Source of the DNA: Bacterioplanoides sp. SCSIO 12839
Lineage (GTDB): Bacteria; Pseudomonadota; Gammaproteobacteria; Pseudomonadales; Oceanobacteraceae
DNA: 64,000 bases
Assembly: GCF_024397975.1 (NCBI RefSeq)
Contig: NZ_CP073745.1
Span: forward strand, 3,746,501-3,810,500
Direction of reading: 5' to 3'
This document shows, one piece after another, positions 17,642 to 27,108 of this stretch. Each line of letters begins with the position of its first letter. The first letter of the stretch is position 1. Position numbers and translations under genes: made by a program. The notes beneath the pieces are model-generated. The model was not told the origin of the DNA, ran no database searches, and saw only the letters and a program-made list of their open reading frames with translations.

Positions 17642-17661
17642 CTACCTTCGCGCTAAGGTAG
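17642..17661. promoter_or_regulatory. Inverted repeat upstream of the minus operon
   Basis: CTACCTT-CGCGCT-AAGGTAG is a perfect 7-bp inverted repeat 54 bp before the start codon at 17588. It could be an operator or a leader hairpin. I could not place confident -10/-35 boxes around it. Confidence 0.35.
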
Positions 17662-17711
17662 CAGAAATTAATCAACTTGAAATCGGAACTTTTTGAATTA
17701 GTGTATTTTTT

Positions 17712-17774
17712 CTTATTTTTTCCTTATTTCACATATTCTCTAACTTATTGGTCAGAATTAATAATCAACTGGAA
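17712..17774 (+). repeat. Right copy of the element shared by both edges of the accessory block
   Basis: CTTATTTTTTCCTTATT (17712-17728) is an exact direct repeat of 5975-5991, followed in register by TCTCTAACTT and later by CAACTGGAA (17766-17774). It lies between the minus operon start and thyA, and points away from the operon, so it is not simply the same promoter reused. The rest of 17589-17829 is AT-rich non-coding sequence. Confidence 0.5.
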
Positions 17775-17829
17775 ATAAATATTGATAATTTTATTTCCAA
17801 ATATAACCAATAGTTTTCATTAAATATGC

Positions 17830-17859
17830 AATAAGCCCCTTATATTTATAGGGCTTATT
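17830..17859 (-). terminator. Hairpin terminator after thyA
   Basis: AATAAGCCC (17830-17838) pairs perfectly with GGGCTTATT (17851-17859), 15 bp after the thyA stop. The following T tract is weak, so efficiency is uncertain. Confidence 0.5.
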
Positions 17860-17873
17860 CACAAGATAAAAAT

Positions 17874-18668
17874 TCACACCGCTACAGGCGCTTTAATATG
17901 AGGGTGAGATTCATAGCCGACAATTTCAAAATCTTCGAATTTATAATCAAAAATTGAATCCGGTTTACGATGAATTTTCAATTGTGGTAACGCCAAAGGC
18001 TCACGGCTTAATTGCAGGTCCGTTTGCTCCAGGTGATTAGCATACAAATGCACATCTCCACCGGTCCAAACAAAGTCGCCCACTTCCAGATCACACTGCT
18101 GCGCGACCATATGAACCAATAAAGCGTAACTGGCGATATTAAAAGGAACGCCTAAAAAGATATCCGCACTGCGCTGATACAGCTGGCAGGATAATTTACC
18201 ATCGGCCACATAAAACTGGAAAAACGCATGACATGGCGGCAGCGCCATATTATTCACTTCGGCCACGTTCCAGGCACTTACGATGATACGACGAGAGTCC
18301 GGGTTGTTTTTGATCTGATCAATGACCTGAGTGATCTGATCAATATGGCCACCATCCGGGGTTGGCCAGGAGCGCCATTGTGAACCATAAACCGGGCCAA
18401 GGTTGCCGTCTTCATCGGCCCACTCATCCCAGATACTGACGCCATTTTCCTTCAGGTATCGGATGTTGGTATCGCCACTCAGAAACCACAGCAACTCATG
18501 AATAATGGAGCGTAAGTGCAGCTTCTTGGTGGTTACCAACGGAAAACCTTCACTGAGGTCGAAGCGCATCTGATAACCAAAACAGCTGTAAGTACCGGTG
18601 CCGGTACGATCTTCTTTAAAGGTGCCGTTTTCGCGTACATGACGCATCAGGTCGAGATATTGTTTCAT
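17874..18668 (-). CDS. thyA: Thymidylate synthase
   Basis: 264 residues, identical in length to E. coli ThyA. The active-site Cys lies in [12 protein letters not shown] near residue 146, and [19 protein letters not shown] gives the dUMP-binding Asn region. The N-terminus [21 protein letters not shown] is typical. It methylates dUMP to dTMP using 5,10-methylene-THF and yields dihydrofolate for FolA. It is the last gene of an operon TSUP permease-lgt-thyA, 27 bp behind lgt. Confidence 0.97.
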   Translation of the reverse strand: MKQYLDLMRHVRENGTFKEDRTGTGTYSCFGYQMRFDLSEGFPLVTTKKLHLRSIIHELLWFLSGDTNIRYLKENGVSIWDEWADEDGNLGPVYGSQWRSWPTPDGGHIDQITQVIDQIKNNPDSRRIIVSAWNVAEVNNMALPPCHAFFQFYVADGKLSCQLYQRSADIFLGVPFNIASYALLVHMVAQQCDLEVGDFVWTGGDVHLYANHLEQTDLQLSREPLALPQLKIHRKPDSIFDYKFEDFEIVGYESHPHIKAPVAV

Positions 18669-18695
18669 GCTTCAGTCTCAGTGTGTTCAGTCAAT

Positions 18696-19505
18696 TCAGT
18701 TCGCAGCCGCCTGACGTTTATCGCCCCGGTAAGCCCAAACCATAAAGGCAATACCAATAGCGATCATAGGCAGGCTTAACAATTGCCCTCGGCTCATCCA
18801 GCCAAACAGGTCAAAGCCAATATGAGCGTCCGGTTCGCGGAAGAACTCCGCAATGCTGCGGAACAAGCCATATCCTATCAGAAATGCCGCACCAACGGCT
18901 TTTTGTGGGCGCGGTTTATTCGAAAACCACCACAGAATCACAAACAGCAGGAAGCCTTCTAATGCCGCCTGATACAGCTGCGACGGATGGCGGGGTAAAT
19001 CACCGCCGCGTGGGAATACCATCGCCCACGGAACCGATTGAGGGTCGGCAACCCGGCCCCATAATTCACCACCAATAAAGTTACCGATACGGCCAAACAT
19101 CAGACCCAGCGGTACAAATGGCGCGACAAAATCGCCAACATCAAAGAAGTTCTTTTTGTACTTATGACCAAACCACGCCAATGCGGCTAATACCCCTAAT
19201 AAACCACCGTGGAATGACATACCGCCTTCCCAGACCCGCAGCAGCCATAACGGGTCTTCGAGAAACTGTGGGAAGTTGTAAAACAGCACATAACCACAAC
19301 GGCCACCCAGGATCACCCCCATGGCACCAAAGAAAATCAGGTCGGATACCTGCTCAGGGGTCCAGCCAGAGCCGGGACGCTTAGCGCGCACATTCGCCAG
19401 CCACCAGCTGGTGCCAAACGCCAGCAGGTACATCAGGCCATACCAATGAATTTTTAAGGGCCCAATGGCCAAAGCCACCGGATCGATATCAGGGTAAGTC
19501 AGCAT
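18696..19505 (-). CDS. lgt: Prolipoprotein diacylglyceryl transferase
   Basis: 269 residues, polytopic inner-membrane enzyme that transfers diacylglycerol from phosphatidylglycerol to the lipobox Cys. The Lgt signature [14 protein letters not shown] is complete, and the N-terminal [15 protein letters not shown] contains the essential HxxG-like YG region. HPSQLYQ is also conserved. Genes for its likely substrates (lipoproteins at 31302 and 51413) occur in this window. lgt-thyA adjacency is widespread in gammaproteobacteria. Confidence 0.96.
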   Translation of the reverse strand: MLTYPDIDPVALAIGPLKIHWYGLMYLLAFGTSWWLANVRAKRPGSGWTPEQVSDLIFFGAMGVILGGRCGYVLFYNFPQFLEDPLWLLRVWEGGMSFHGGLLGVLAALAWFGHKYKKNFFDVGDFVAPFVPLGLMFGRIGNFIGGELWGRVADPQSVPWAMVFPRGGDLPRHPSQLYQAALEGFLLFVILWWFSNKPRPQKAVGAAFLIGYGLFRSIAEFFREPDAHIGFDLFGWMSRGQLLSLPMIAIGIAFMVWAYRGDKRQAAAN

Positions 19506-19550
19506 AGAAGCATCCCAGCAATTTGATTAAAGCGAAAAACTAACACGGTG

Positions 19551-20339
19551 TTATGACAGTAAGAAGCGCAATCCAACCACAACCAACAGCACAGCAAAGG
19601 CTTTTTTCAGTAATTTTTGGTCAAGGGTATGCGCCAGTTTCGCACCCACTTTGGCGAACGGCACACTGGTCAGTACGATGCCGCCAATCGCCGGCCAATA
19701 TAAGAAGCCTGTCGTCCATTGTGGTAAATCGGCGTGATTCCAACCCGCAAACACATTGCTTACCGCACCGGTTATCGCAATGGGCAAACCACAAGCCGCC
19801 GAGGTAGCGACGGCCTGGCGCATCGGGATTTGCATCCAGGTCAGATAAGGCACGGTAAACGTGCCACCGCCAATACCAAACCAGGCTGAACCAAAACCAA
19901 CAACGCCACCGGCACTGACTAAGCCAGCATTGCCTGGGCGTGAGCCATCGCTTTTCGGATCAAGCCCAAAGAACATCTTGATTGCCACCAATAACGCAAA
20001 CACACCGATAATCTTCTGTAATACCGGGCCAGGCACGCTGGTAATCAAAGATACGCCGATTGCAGTTCCCGCAATAATCCCGACACTCATCATGCTTACT
20101 AACGGCCAATCGACCGCGCCGTTCTTATGATGCTCACGCACCGAACTAATGGAGGTAAACACAATCGTTGCCAATGAGGTTGCCACGGCCATATGGGTTA
20201 ATACCGCCTCACTGATGCCCTGGGCAGCAAAGGTCAGTACCAGCACGGGGACAATCACCATGCCACCGCCAATACCAAACAAACCCGCTAATAATCCCGC
20301 CACCGCACCAACGGCTAAAAACAGTAAAAAAATCATCAT
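19551..20339 (-). CDS. TSUP (TauE/SafE) family membrane permease
   Basis: 262 residues, nearly all hydrophobic segments. Two copies of the family glycine motif are present: GLFGIGGGMVIVPVL (about residues 20-34) and AWFGIGGGTFTVPYL (about 152-166), reflecting the internal duplication of TSUP carriers. Members export sulfite, sulfoacetate or other sulfur compounds; the substrate here cannot be told. It is 45 bp upstream of lgt and is probably co-transcribed. Confidence 0.85.
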   Translation of the reverse strand: MMIFLLFLAVGAVAGLLAGLFGIGGGMVIVPVLVLTFAAQGISEAVLTHMAVATSLATIVFTSISSVREHHKNGAVDWPLVSMMSVGIIAGTAIGVSLITSVPGPVLQKIIGVFALLVAIKMFFGLDPKSDGSRPGNAGLVSAGGVVGFGSAWFGIGGGTFTVPYLTWMQIPMRQAVATSAACGLPIAITGAVSNVFAGWNHADLPQWTTGFLYWPAIGGIVLTSVPFAKVGAKLAHTLDQKLLKKAFAVLLVVVGLRFLLS

Positions 20340-20490
20340 AAAAGCACGCTAAAAATTCAGGCAGGCATTATGCCTTGAAATACCCCCAGCCTACATGCAG
20401 TTTTTACAATTGACGGCTTTTACAATAGCCAGACACTGTGGAAAACTCGTACCACAGTCTCATTTTAAATTACAAGGAATGACAAATAAC

Positions 20491-22677
20491 ATGAACCCAT
20501 TGAACTGGAAGACGCCACTCAAGTGGTTGCTGGCGGGCAGCACAATGCTGTTTTCTCACTCTCTGCTGGCGATGAGCCAAACCCCAACACCAGCACCTGT
20601 CGATGTGGCTGAAAAAGTTCGTATTACTTATACCGCCGACACCAACCCCGCGAATATTGCTCCCGTTCGTTTGCTGGAAGGCGTCGAGATCTGGCCGGCA
20701 GAAAACCAAACAAACCTGAGCCATTACCGGGTGTATTGGGGGGATGTGGCAAAAAATAAGCTAGGTTTGGGTCTTGCCCCGGTGCTCGCCGAAATTCCAG
20801 CCAATAACACAGGTGAAAAGCTGGTGTATGAATTCCCGGCCAATTTTAAAATGGAAGTCGGCGCGATTTACGTTTTGGTCTGTAGCGTCAACAAAGATAG
20901 CAACGGCAGTGAAGAGCATTGTCCGGCAGAAAACAATCTGGAAAAAGTGACCGACCCGCTGCTCACCATCGCCGGTAATTTAAACGATTTAAAAAGCACC
21001 CTGCGCAGTGAACAGAACTTGCCTGGCGTTCAGGTGATGGCGACCTGTGGCGACTTAGTCTGTAATGGCATCGAGACAGTCAACAACTGCCCGGTGGATT
21101 GCTCAGACTACAAGCTGGCCTCCTTTAACTATCAAACCCTATGTCACGATATTGAAGAAGTGATTCACCCAACGTCGGTTGAGCAGATTCAGCAAATTAT
21201 TGCCCGCGCCAACCGCGAGAAAAAACGCGTCAAAATGACCAGTGGTCGGGGCTACAACACCACCTCTGGCTCAGCCACCACCATTGTCTGTAATGACGGT
21301 ATTGTGCTGGTGATGGATCAATTTAACCAGCAACAACAAGCACTGGGCATGTCGCTGGAAACCTTCGAAGGGACAGAAGTGGTCAACGTGGCCGCCGGTG
21401 CCAGCCTGCATGAAGTCGGCGAGTGGTTATTCGAACGTGATAAAGGCTTAGGTTATGTCCACCTGGGATGGCGCGATGTCTCCGTTGCCGGTGCCTTAGG
21501 TACATCGGCCCACGGGAGCTCACCGAAAAATCCAAACGTGTTATCCCAACAAGTAGTGTCTATCGATTTAATCGACGCCAGCGGCGCATTAAACACCTAT
21601 TCACGCGGCACAACTGGCAAAACCGATCCGGATTTATGGAAATCACTGACCACGCATTTGGGTTACCTGGGCGTATTAACGCGTGTTCGTCTGGAAGTAT
21701 CGGATGCCACCAACACTCAGGTTAAAGTCACCTTCCATGAAGAAGATGAATTGTTCGGTAAAAAAACCGTGCTTGAAGATATTCAGGAATGTGATTATGG
21801 CCAATACAACTGGTTCCCTAGCCTGAACCAATATCTGCGTACCTGTGGCAAAACCACCACGGCGGCCGCGGAGCCGGGAGCCAATAATGAGCTGCTGTTT
21901 CCGTATGTCGATTTTGATCAGCTGAGTGCTTCCGACACCATGCAGATTTTACAGGTCGGTGCCGCCAAACCTTCCAGTCGCACACACGAAGGCATGGCTT
22001 ACATGCGTCGTGCAGGCTGGCACCTAACGCCACTGCTGACAAAAACCATCGATGGTAAAAAGCGTTACACTTCTAATGCGGTAGGCCCAACTCATCGTAT
22101 TACCTCCAGCCATTTGATTAATACCATCGACCGTGAAACCTTCCAGATGGATTGGGAGCTGGCTGTACCCGAGCAGAATATTCAGGCAGCGATGGAATAC
22201 GTACGTGAATTTAACAACGGTCTGAACGTTAAAAACCGCGAAATTCCGGTGCCTCTGATTGGTATTTTTGTGCGTTTCTCTAAAGTTGGTGATCAGGCGT
22301 TAATGGCTTACACCGGCGCCGGCAACGGTTTCGAAAATGGTACCACCGCCGTACACATCGAAATGCCAATTTTTGTGCCGGTTGATCTCAGCGCAGAACA
22401 ATTTGCTGAATATATGGACCCTTATGAAGAAGTGATGCGTAAGTTAATTACTGACTTCGGTGCGCGTGCGCATTGGGGCAAAAATATGTACGCCGAACAA
22501 TACGGCAACCAGGATTGGATATTCACCCTGCAGCGTGACCTGGGTGTTTATGGCGATCACTTAGCGCGCTTTAATAAACAAGTCGGCAAGCTGGATCCGA
22601 ATGGTTTATTCGCCAATAAATTTGGTAAAGCGATTGGGATCGAATATCCAAATTTTGAATATCCGCAAGAATGGTAA
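20491..22677 (+). CDS. Secreted FAD-linked oxidase (VAO/PCMH family, aldonolactone-oxidase-like)
   Basis: 728 residues from ATG 20491, chosen because it starts a clean signal peptide (PLKWLLAGSTMLFSHSLLA) with AAGGA 12 nt upstream. Residues ~30-185 look like an extra beta domain, followed by a Cys-rich CGDLVCNGIETVNNCPVDC segment. The PCMH FAD-binding fold starts at HPTSVEQIQQIIARANR and includes GRGYNTTSG and AALGTSAHGSS-type loops. The C-terminus has HWGKNMY and DPNGLFANKFG, typical of L-gulonolactone/D-arabinonolactone oxidases. It probably oxidises a sugar lactone or alcohol outside the cytoplasm. It stands alone with a strong hairpin after the stop. Confidence 0.78.
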   Translation: MNPLNWKTPLKWLLAGSTMLFSHSLLAMSQTPTPAPVDVAEKVRITYTADTNPANIAPVRLLEGVEIWPAENQTNLSHYRVYWGDVAKNKLGLGLAPVLAEIPANNTGEKLVYEFPANFKMEVGAIYVLVCSVNKDSNGSEEHCPAENNLEKVTDPLLTIAGNLNDLKSTLRSEQNLPGVQVMATCGDLVCNGIETVNNCPVDCSDYKLASFNYQTLCHDIEEVIHPTSVEQIQQIIARANREKKRVKMTSGRGYNTTSGSATTIVCNDGIVLVMDQFNQQQQALGMSLETFEGTEVVNVAAGASLHEVGEWLFERDKGLGYVHLGWRDVSVAGALGTSAHGSSPKNPNVLSQQVVSIDLIDASGALNTYSRGTTGKTDPDLWKSLTTHLGYLGVLTRVRLEVSDATNTQVKVTFHEEDELFGKKTVLEDIQECDYGQYNWFPSLNQYLRTCGKTTTAAAEPGANNELLFPYVDFDQLSASDTMQILQVGAAKPSSRTHEGMAYMRRAGWHLTPLLTKTIDGKKRYTSNAVGPTHRITSSHLINTIDRETFQMDWELAVPEQNIQAAMEYVREFNNGLNVKNREIPVPLIGIFVRFSKVGDQALMAYTGAGNGFENGTTAVHIEMPIFVPVDLSAEQFAEYMDPYEEVMRKLITDFGARAHWGKNMYAEQYGNQDWIFTLQRDLGVYGDHLARFNKQVGKLDPNGLFANKFGKAIGIEYPNFEYPQEW

Positions 22678-22697
22678 TTTTCCTTTCGGATAAAGTA

Positions 22698-22722
22698 ATG
22701 CGCCCGTTATTAGCGGGCGCAT
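22698..22722. terminator. Hairpin between convergent FAD oxidase and patatin genes
   Basis: ATGCGCCCG and CGGGCGCAT form a perfect 9-bp stem around a 7-nt loop. Its position between two convergent stop codons suggests a bidirectional terminator, although T tracts are short. Confidence 0.6.
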
Positions 22723-22728
22723 TCTTCA

Positions 22729-23751
22729 TTATTCGATGATTTCGATCGGCTTGCCCGTCTTCACGTCAATCCGCCCTAATGACGGTCCTTCATACTGATT
22801 TAAAATCAACGACACCACCTGCTCACCATAACGATCAAACCAGAATTTCCCCATATCACGGATACGGCGAATATTATCCGGGTCAACATCATCCATCGCT
22901 TGCTCTGGCGGAAAAGGCATTCCAGGCTGCGCTAATAATTCACTATCGACACGAATATAACTGCCGGGCCGGGTGATGGTTTGTGCCTGATAAGCCACAA
23001 TCCGTTCATCCGACAGAATATCCAGTATCTGTCCTTTGAGCGCCCACTGAATTGCGCCCCATTTTTGTGATGCTTTGCCATTCACTGGCTGAGTACGGTG
23101 TCCGGTACCAACGGATATCACCCGCATCTGATCAATCGTTGTCTGAAAACGTTTACGCGCTTCAGCAATGGCACACATGGTTGGATTGTTCGCCACCACA
23201 CCACCATCAATTAACCAGGCATCACTGCCATTAATCTGCAGATCTGCCGCTGGGAAAAACGTCGGGGCTGCAGACGTGGCATCCACCACTTGGATACAGG
23301 ATAAACTCCGGTGTGCTGGCTCGGTGGATTTAATTACGATTGGCGTGCGCGACTGTACACCATAAGACACCACCAACGCTTCTTTATTGTCAGCCACATC
23401 ACTCAGCGTTGTATTTCCCAGAATCTGATGTAACACGGCCAGTTTTCCGGAGCGTTGGTATTTGGGTGTTAATACACCGGGAAAAAATCTGGCAAGCAAA
23501 CCACCATTTTTCGTAAACAGTGTTTTTGCAGTCGCTTCACCATGCAACTCATCAATCTCTGCCATGGTATTATTGGTGGTTGCTAATGCCAACGCAATGG
23601 TGCCACCAGCACTGGTACCGGCAAAAAAATCGACTTCGTCACGCAGTTTTTTATTATGACGTTTTAATTCTCGCTCAACCTGAGTGAGAAACTGGGTGGT
23701 GGCTGCACCACGTACGCCACCACCGTCAAGAGATAAAATCAGCTTGCTCAT
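22729..23751 (-). CDS. Patatin-like phospholipase
   Basis: 340 residues from ATG 23751, preceded by AGGGAAG; the longer frame would run into the polA 3' end. The oxyanion motif DGGGVRG is at about residues 8-14, the nucleophile Ser in GTSAGG near 51, and the catalytic Asp in DGGVVANNP near 193, so the Ser-Asp dyad is complete. Likely a lipid acyl hydrolase acting on membrane or storage lipids. No signal peptide is seen. Patatins can also be effectors of anti-phage systems, but no cyclase or sensor neighbour is present here. Confidence 0.9.
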   Translation of the reverse strand: MSKLILSLDGGGVRGAATTQFLTQVERELKRHNKKLRDEVDFFAGTSAGGTIALALATTNNTMAEIDELHGEATAKTLFTKNGGLLARFFPGVLTPKYQRSGKLAVLHQILGNTTLSDVADNKEALVVSYGVQSRTPIVIKSTEPAHRSLSCIQVVDATSAAPTFFPAADLQINGSDAWLIDGGVVANNPTMCAIAEARKRFQTTIDQMRVISVGTGHRTQPVNGKASQKWGAIQWALKGQILDILSDERIVAYQAQTITRPGSYIRVDSELLAQPGMPFPPEQAMDDVDPDNIRRIRDMGKFWFDRYGEQVVSLILNQYEGPSLGRIDVKTGKPIEIIE

Positions 23752-23800
23752 ATCAATACTTCCCTGCCTTAATATTTTTTGCGTTAGAACCAGAATCCGC

Positions 23801-26569
23801 CTAGTGCGCCTGATCCCAGTTATCGCCAATGCCCGCTTCCACTAACAGAGGCACTTTTAATTCAGCGGCATTTTGCATTTTTTGCTGCAGTTCTGCGGCA
23901 AAAGCTTCCGCCTGATCGTCACGCACTTCCAGAATCAATTCATCGTGTACCTGCATTAACAAACGAGCATCGAAGCCAGATTGCGGTAGCCAATCAGCCA
24001 CCTGAATCATGGCACGTTTAATAATGTCTGCAGCGGTTCCCTGCATCGGCGCGTTAATCGCGGTACGCTCAGCATGTTGGCGGCGCGGCGCATTTTTCGC
24101 CCGGATATCCGGCAGGTATAAACGACGTCCAAAGATGGTTTCGACGTAGCCTTTTTCTTTGGCATTTTCGCGGGTGTTGTCCATATACGCCTGAACCCCC
24201 GGGTAACGCTGGAAGTACAAGTTCACATAGTCCTGTGCCTCGGCACGACCAATACCCAGCTGCTTCGCCAGACCAAAAGCGGACATGCCATAAATCAAAC
24301 CAAAGTTAATCGCTTTGGCGCTGCGACGTTGGTTATCGGTGACGTCTTCTTCACTGACTCCAAACACCTCGGCCGCGGTAGCACAGTGCACGTCACGACC
24401 TTCCTGAAACGCTTTTAATAAACCTTCGTCATCCGACAAGTGCGCCATAATCCGCAGCTCAACCTGGCTGTAGTCCGCTGCAACCAGCTTATAACCTTCA
24501 GGGGCAATAAATGCCTGGCGAATGCGGCGGCCTTCGTCGCTACGAATCGGAATATTCTGCAGGTTGGGATCACTGGAAGATAAACGCCCAGTTGCTGCGA
24601 CCGCCTGATGATAAGAGGTATGCACTCGCCCGGTTTTGGCATTCATCATTAATGGCAGTTTATCGGTATAGGTGCTTTTTAATTTCGCCAGGCCACGATG
24701 TTCAATAATAATGCGCGGTAATTCGAATTCTTCCGCCAATTCCACCAGCACTTCTTCGGCCGTAGACGGCGCACCTTTTGGTGTTTTTTTACGAACGGGC
24801 AATTCCAGCTTTTCAAATAAAATAGCGCCGAGCTGTTTTGGCGAAGCCAGGTTAAACACTTCACCGGCAACATCATGTGCTTGTTGCTCTAACTGCTGTA
24901 ATTTTTGCTCGATCTCACTGCTTTGCTCGTGCAATAAGTCCGCATCAATTAATGCACCCAGCTCTTCCATCTCACACAGAACCGGCATGGCGCCCATTTC
25001 GATGTCGGTAAAGACGGTTTTTAACGAATCGACTTTCTCTAATTTTTTCCACAAGGTCTGATGCAAGCGCAGGGTAATATCCGCGTCTTCAGCGGCATAA
25101 GGCCCGGCGATTTCAACCTCGACCTGATTAAAGGTCTTTTGTTTTGCACCTTTACCAGCAACTTCTTCAAAGCTGATGCACTTATGGCCCAGATATTTCA
25201 GCGCCAGGCTATCCATATCATGGCGAGTAGCGACGGAATTTAAGACATAGGATTCCAGCTGAGTATCAAACGCGACACCTTGTAGTTGAATACCGTGGTT
25301 GGCCAACACGTGCATATCGTATTTCATATGCTGGCCGACTTTTTTCTGGTTGTTATCTTCCAGGATGGGCTTTAACAACGCGAGTACCGCATCGCGTTCC
25401 AACTGCTGTGGTGCGCCTTCGTAATCGTGAGCCAGCGGTACATAAGCGGCTTTGCCTGCTTCTACCGCAAACGAAACACCGACAATTTCTGCGTCTTTAT
25501 AATTGAGTGAGGTAGTTTCGGTATCGAAAGCAAATAAGTCAGACGCTTTTAATTTCTTTAACCAGGTATCTAATTGTGCCTGTTCGAAAATAACCTCGTA
25601 TTCGCCTTCTAATTTGGCGGGCAGGTCATCATCGTCTTCCAATGACTCACTCGCGACAGAAGTCGCAGAACCTGAATCCGCCGTTTTATCAGCATTCCCT
25701 TTTCCGGATAGCTCGGCAATCCAGGCTTTAAATTCCATTTGTTGGAATAAGGTTAATAGCTCATCGTTATTCGCCGGTTCAGCCAATAATTCTGTGATGT
25801 TTTTTTCCAGTGTCACATCACATTTAATAGTGGCTAATTCTTTTGATAAAAACGCCTGCTCTTTATGTTCTTCCAGACGCGGCGCCAAGGTTTTTGCACC
25901 GCGGAAGCTCAGGGTTTTCACCTCGTCGAGGTTGTCGTAAATCGTTTCTAAACTGCCTAACCCGGCCAGCAGACCAACCGCGGTTTTTTCACCCACTTTG
26001 GGCACACCCGGGATGTTATCGACCTTATCACCCATCAACGCCAGGAAGTCGATAATCAGCTCTGGGCCAATGCCAAATTTGGCTTTGACGCCGTCGATAT
26101 CCATAAAGGTATCGGTCATAGTGTTGATCAGAGACACATGTTCGTTCACCAGCTGCGCCATGTCTTTATCGCCGGTGGAAACAATCACATCACGCTTGGC
26201 AGCGGTCGCTTGTGCGGCCAGCGTACCAATCACATCATCCGCTTCCACGCCGTCAATAATTAACAGCGGCAACCCCATGGCATGGATAATATTGTGAATC
26301 GGTGCAATCTGTTCACGCAGCTCTTCCGGCATCGGCGGGCGATTGGCCTTGTACTCAGCATACATATCGTTGCGGAAGGTTTTTCCTTTGGCATCAAACA
26401 CCACCACCACTTCGGATTCTGGGTAATCCTTTTGCAGGCGTTTGATCATGCTGATCACACCTTTAATGGCATTGGTATGCAGACCTTTGGAGTTGGTCAG
26501 CAACGGAATGGCATGAAACGCTCGGAACAGGTAAGAAGAACCATCAACAAGAATAACAGGCTGAGACAT
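23801..26569 (-). CDS. polA: DNA polymerase I
   Basis: 922 residues from ATG 26569 (AAGGAT upstream). Order of domains: 5'-3' exonuclease (residues 1-~290, with VILVDGSSYLFRAFHA and SGDKDMAQLV-type acidic motifs), proofreading exonuclease starting near DTETTSL at ~348, and the polymerase domain with DYSQVELRIMAHLS near 693, the RRSAKAINFGLIYGMS O-helix and QVHDELILEV near 870. The proofreading motif DTET is intact. It fills gaps and removes RNA primers. It is divergent from the DUF2782 gene. Confidence 0.97.
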   Translation of the reverse strand: MSQPVILVDGSSYLFRAFHAIPLLTNSKGLHTNAIKGVISMIKRLQKDYPESEVVVVFDAKGKTFRNDMYAEYKANRPPMPEELREQIAPIHNIIHAMGLPLLIIDGVEADDVIGTLAAQATAAKRDVIVSTGDKDMAQLVNEHVSLINTMTDTFMDIDGVKAKFGIGPELIIDFLALMGDKVDNIPGVPKVGEKTAVGLLAGLGSLETIYDNLDEVKTLSFRGAKTLAPRLEEHKEQAFLSKELATIKCDVTLEKNITELLAEPANNDELLTLFQQMEFKAWIAELSGKGNADKTADSGSATSVASESLEDDDDLPAKLEGEYEVIFEQAQLDTWLKKLKASDLFAFDTETTSLNYKDAEIVGVSFAVEAGKAAYVPLAHDYEGAPQQLERDAVLALLKPILEDNNQKKVGQHMKYDMHVLANHGIQLQGVAFDTQLESYVLNSVATRHDMDSLALKYLGHKCISFEEVAGKGAKQKTFNQVEVEIAGPYAAEDADITLRLHQTLWKKLEKVDSLKTVFTDIEMGAMPVLCEMEELGALIDADLLHEQSSEIEQKLQQLEQQAHDVAGEVFNLASPKQLGAILFEKLELPVRKKTPKGAPSTAEEVLVELAEEFELPRIIIEHRGLAKLKSTYTDKLPLMMNAKTGRVHTSYHQAVAATGRLSSSDPNLQNIPIRSDEGRRIRQAFIAPEGYKLVAADYSQVELRIMAHLSDDEGLLKAFQEGRDVHCATAAEVFGVSEEDVTDNQRRSAKAINFGLIYGMSAFGLAKQLGIGRAEAQDYVNLYFQRYPGVQAYMDNTRENAKEKGYVETIFGRRLYLPDIRAKNAPRRQHAERTAINAPMQGTAADIIKRAMIQVADWLPQSGFDARLLMQVHDELILEVRDDQAEAFAAELQQKMQNAAELKVPLLVEAGIGDNWDQAH

Positions 26570-26676
26570 GATATTGATCAAATCCTTGGTTAGGCTTTTA
26601 TCAGAACGTATCGAATTGGTATAAACAGGCCCGGCAACACGATACACTGGCATTAAACAGAAGGGAGTATTCTACC

Positions 26677-26961
26677 ATGGCGTTTAAGAAAACACTGGCT
26701 GTTACCCTGATTTCCGTCGTTGGGTTATTCACATCACTGGCTCAGGCGGAAGACCCGTCGGGCGAAACAGTGACCATCCGGAATGATGGCGATAACACCT
26801 ATTACGAGTTTCGGGTTAATGGTGAAATCAGCGAAATTAAAGTGGTGCCTAAAATTGGCAAACCGTATTACCTGATTCCGACTCACGACGAAGACGGTGA
26901 CTTTATGCGCAAGGATGATCCAGAGATGCGGGTTCCAAGTTGGGTAATCTTCCGCTGGTAA
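26677..26961 (+). CDS. DUF2782 domain-containing exported protein
   Basis: 94 residues with a signal peptide (TLAVTLISVVGLFTSLAQA). The mature part, with NTYYEFRVNGEI, IKVVPKIGKPYYL and a C-terminal PSWVIFRW, matches the small DUF2782 proteins found beside polA in Pseudomonas and relatives. Function is unknown; it is probably periplasmic. It is transcribed divergently from polA (107 bp between starts) and leads into thrB. AAGGGAG lies upstream of the ATG. Confidence 0.85.
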   Translation: MAFKKTLAVTLISVVGLFTSLAQAEDPSGETVTIRNDGDNTYYEFRVNGEISEIKVVPKIGKPYYLIPTHDEDGDFMRKDDPEMRVPSWVIFRW

Positions 26962-26962
26962 C

Positions 26963-27088
26963 CTTAACCCCTACCTGCGTTGCCAATGCTGCGTTAAATT
27001 TGATCTCACAATGCTCATTTATTTCAATAAACTGCGCTTGCTCCATCAAATTTGCCTTGCTTTGCCTGCCTCGGTAACGGGGTTAACA
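26963..27088. repeat. Imperfect palindromic repeat element
   Basis: The segment begins CTTAACCCC and ends GGGGTTAAC; inside, AAATTTGAT (about 26996-27004) faces ATCAAATTT (about 27045-27053), and GC-rich stretches in between pair partially. The whole folds as one long, interrupted hairpin that fills the DUF2782-thrB gap. It looks like a dispersed palindromic element of the type common in marine gammaproteobacteria. No second copy was seen in this window. Confidence 0.5.
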
Positions 27089-27108
27089 GAAATAGCTTAA
27101 AACATATT

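Noticed and set aside
22729-23751. Patatin as effector of an anti-phage (CBASS-type) system
   Set aside because: No nucleotide cyclase or accessory gene lies nearby; neighbours are polA and a FAD oxidase.
25503-25940. 145-codon plus-strand frame opposite polA
   Set aside because: Ser-rich antisense shadow of polA codon usage; no ribosome site or domain.
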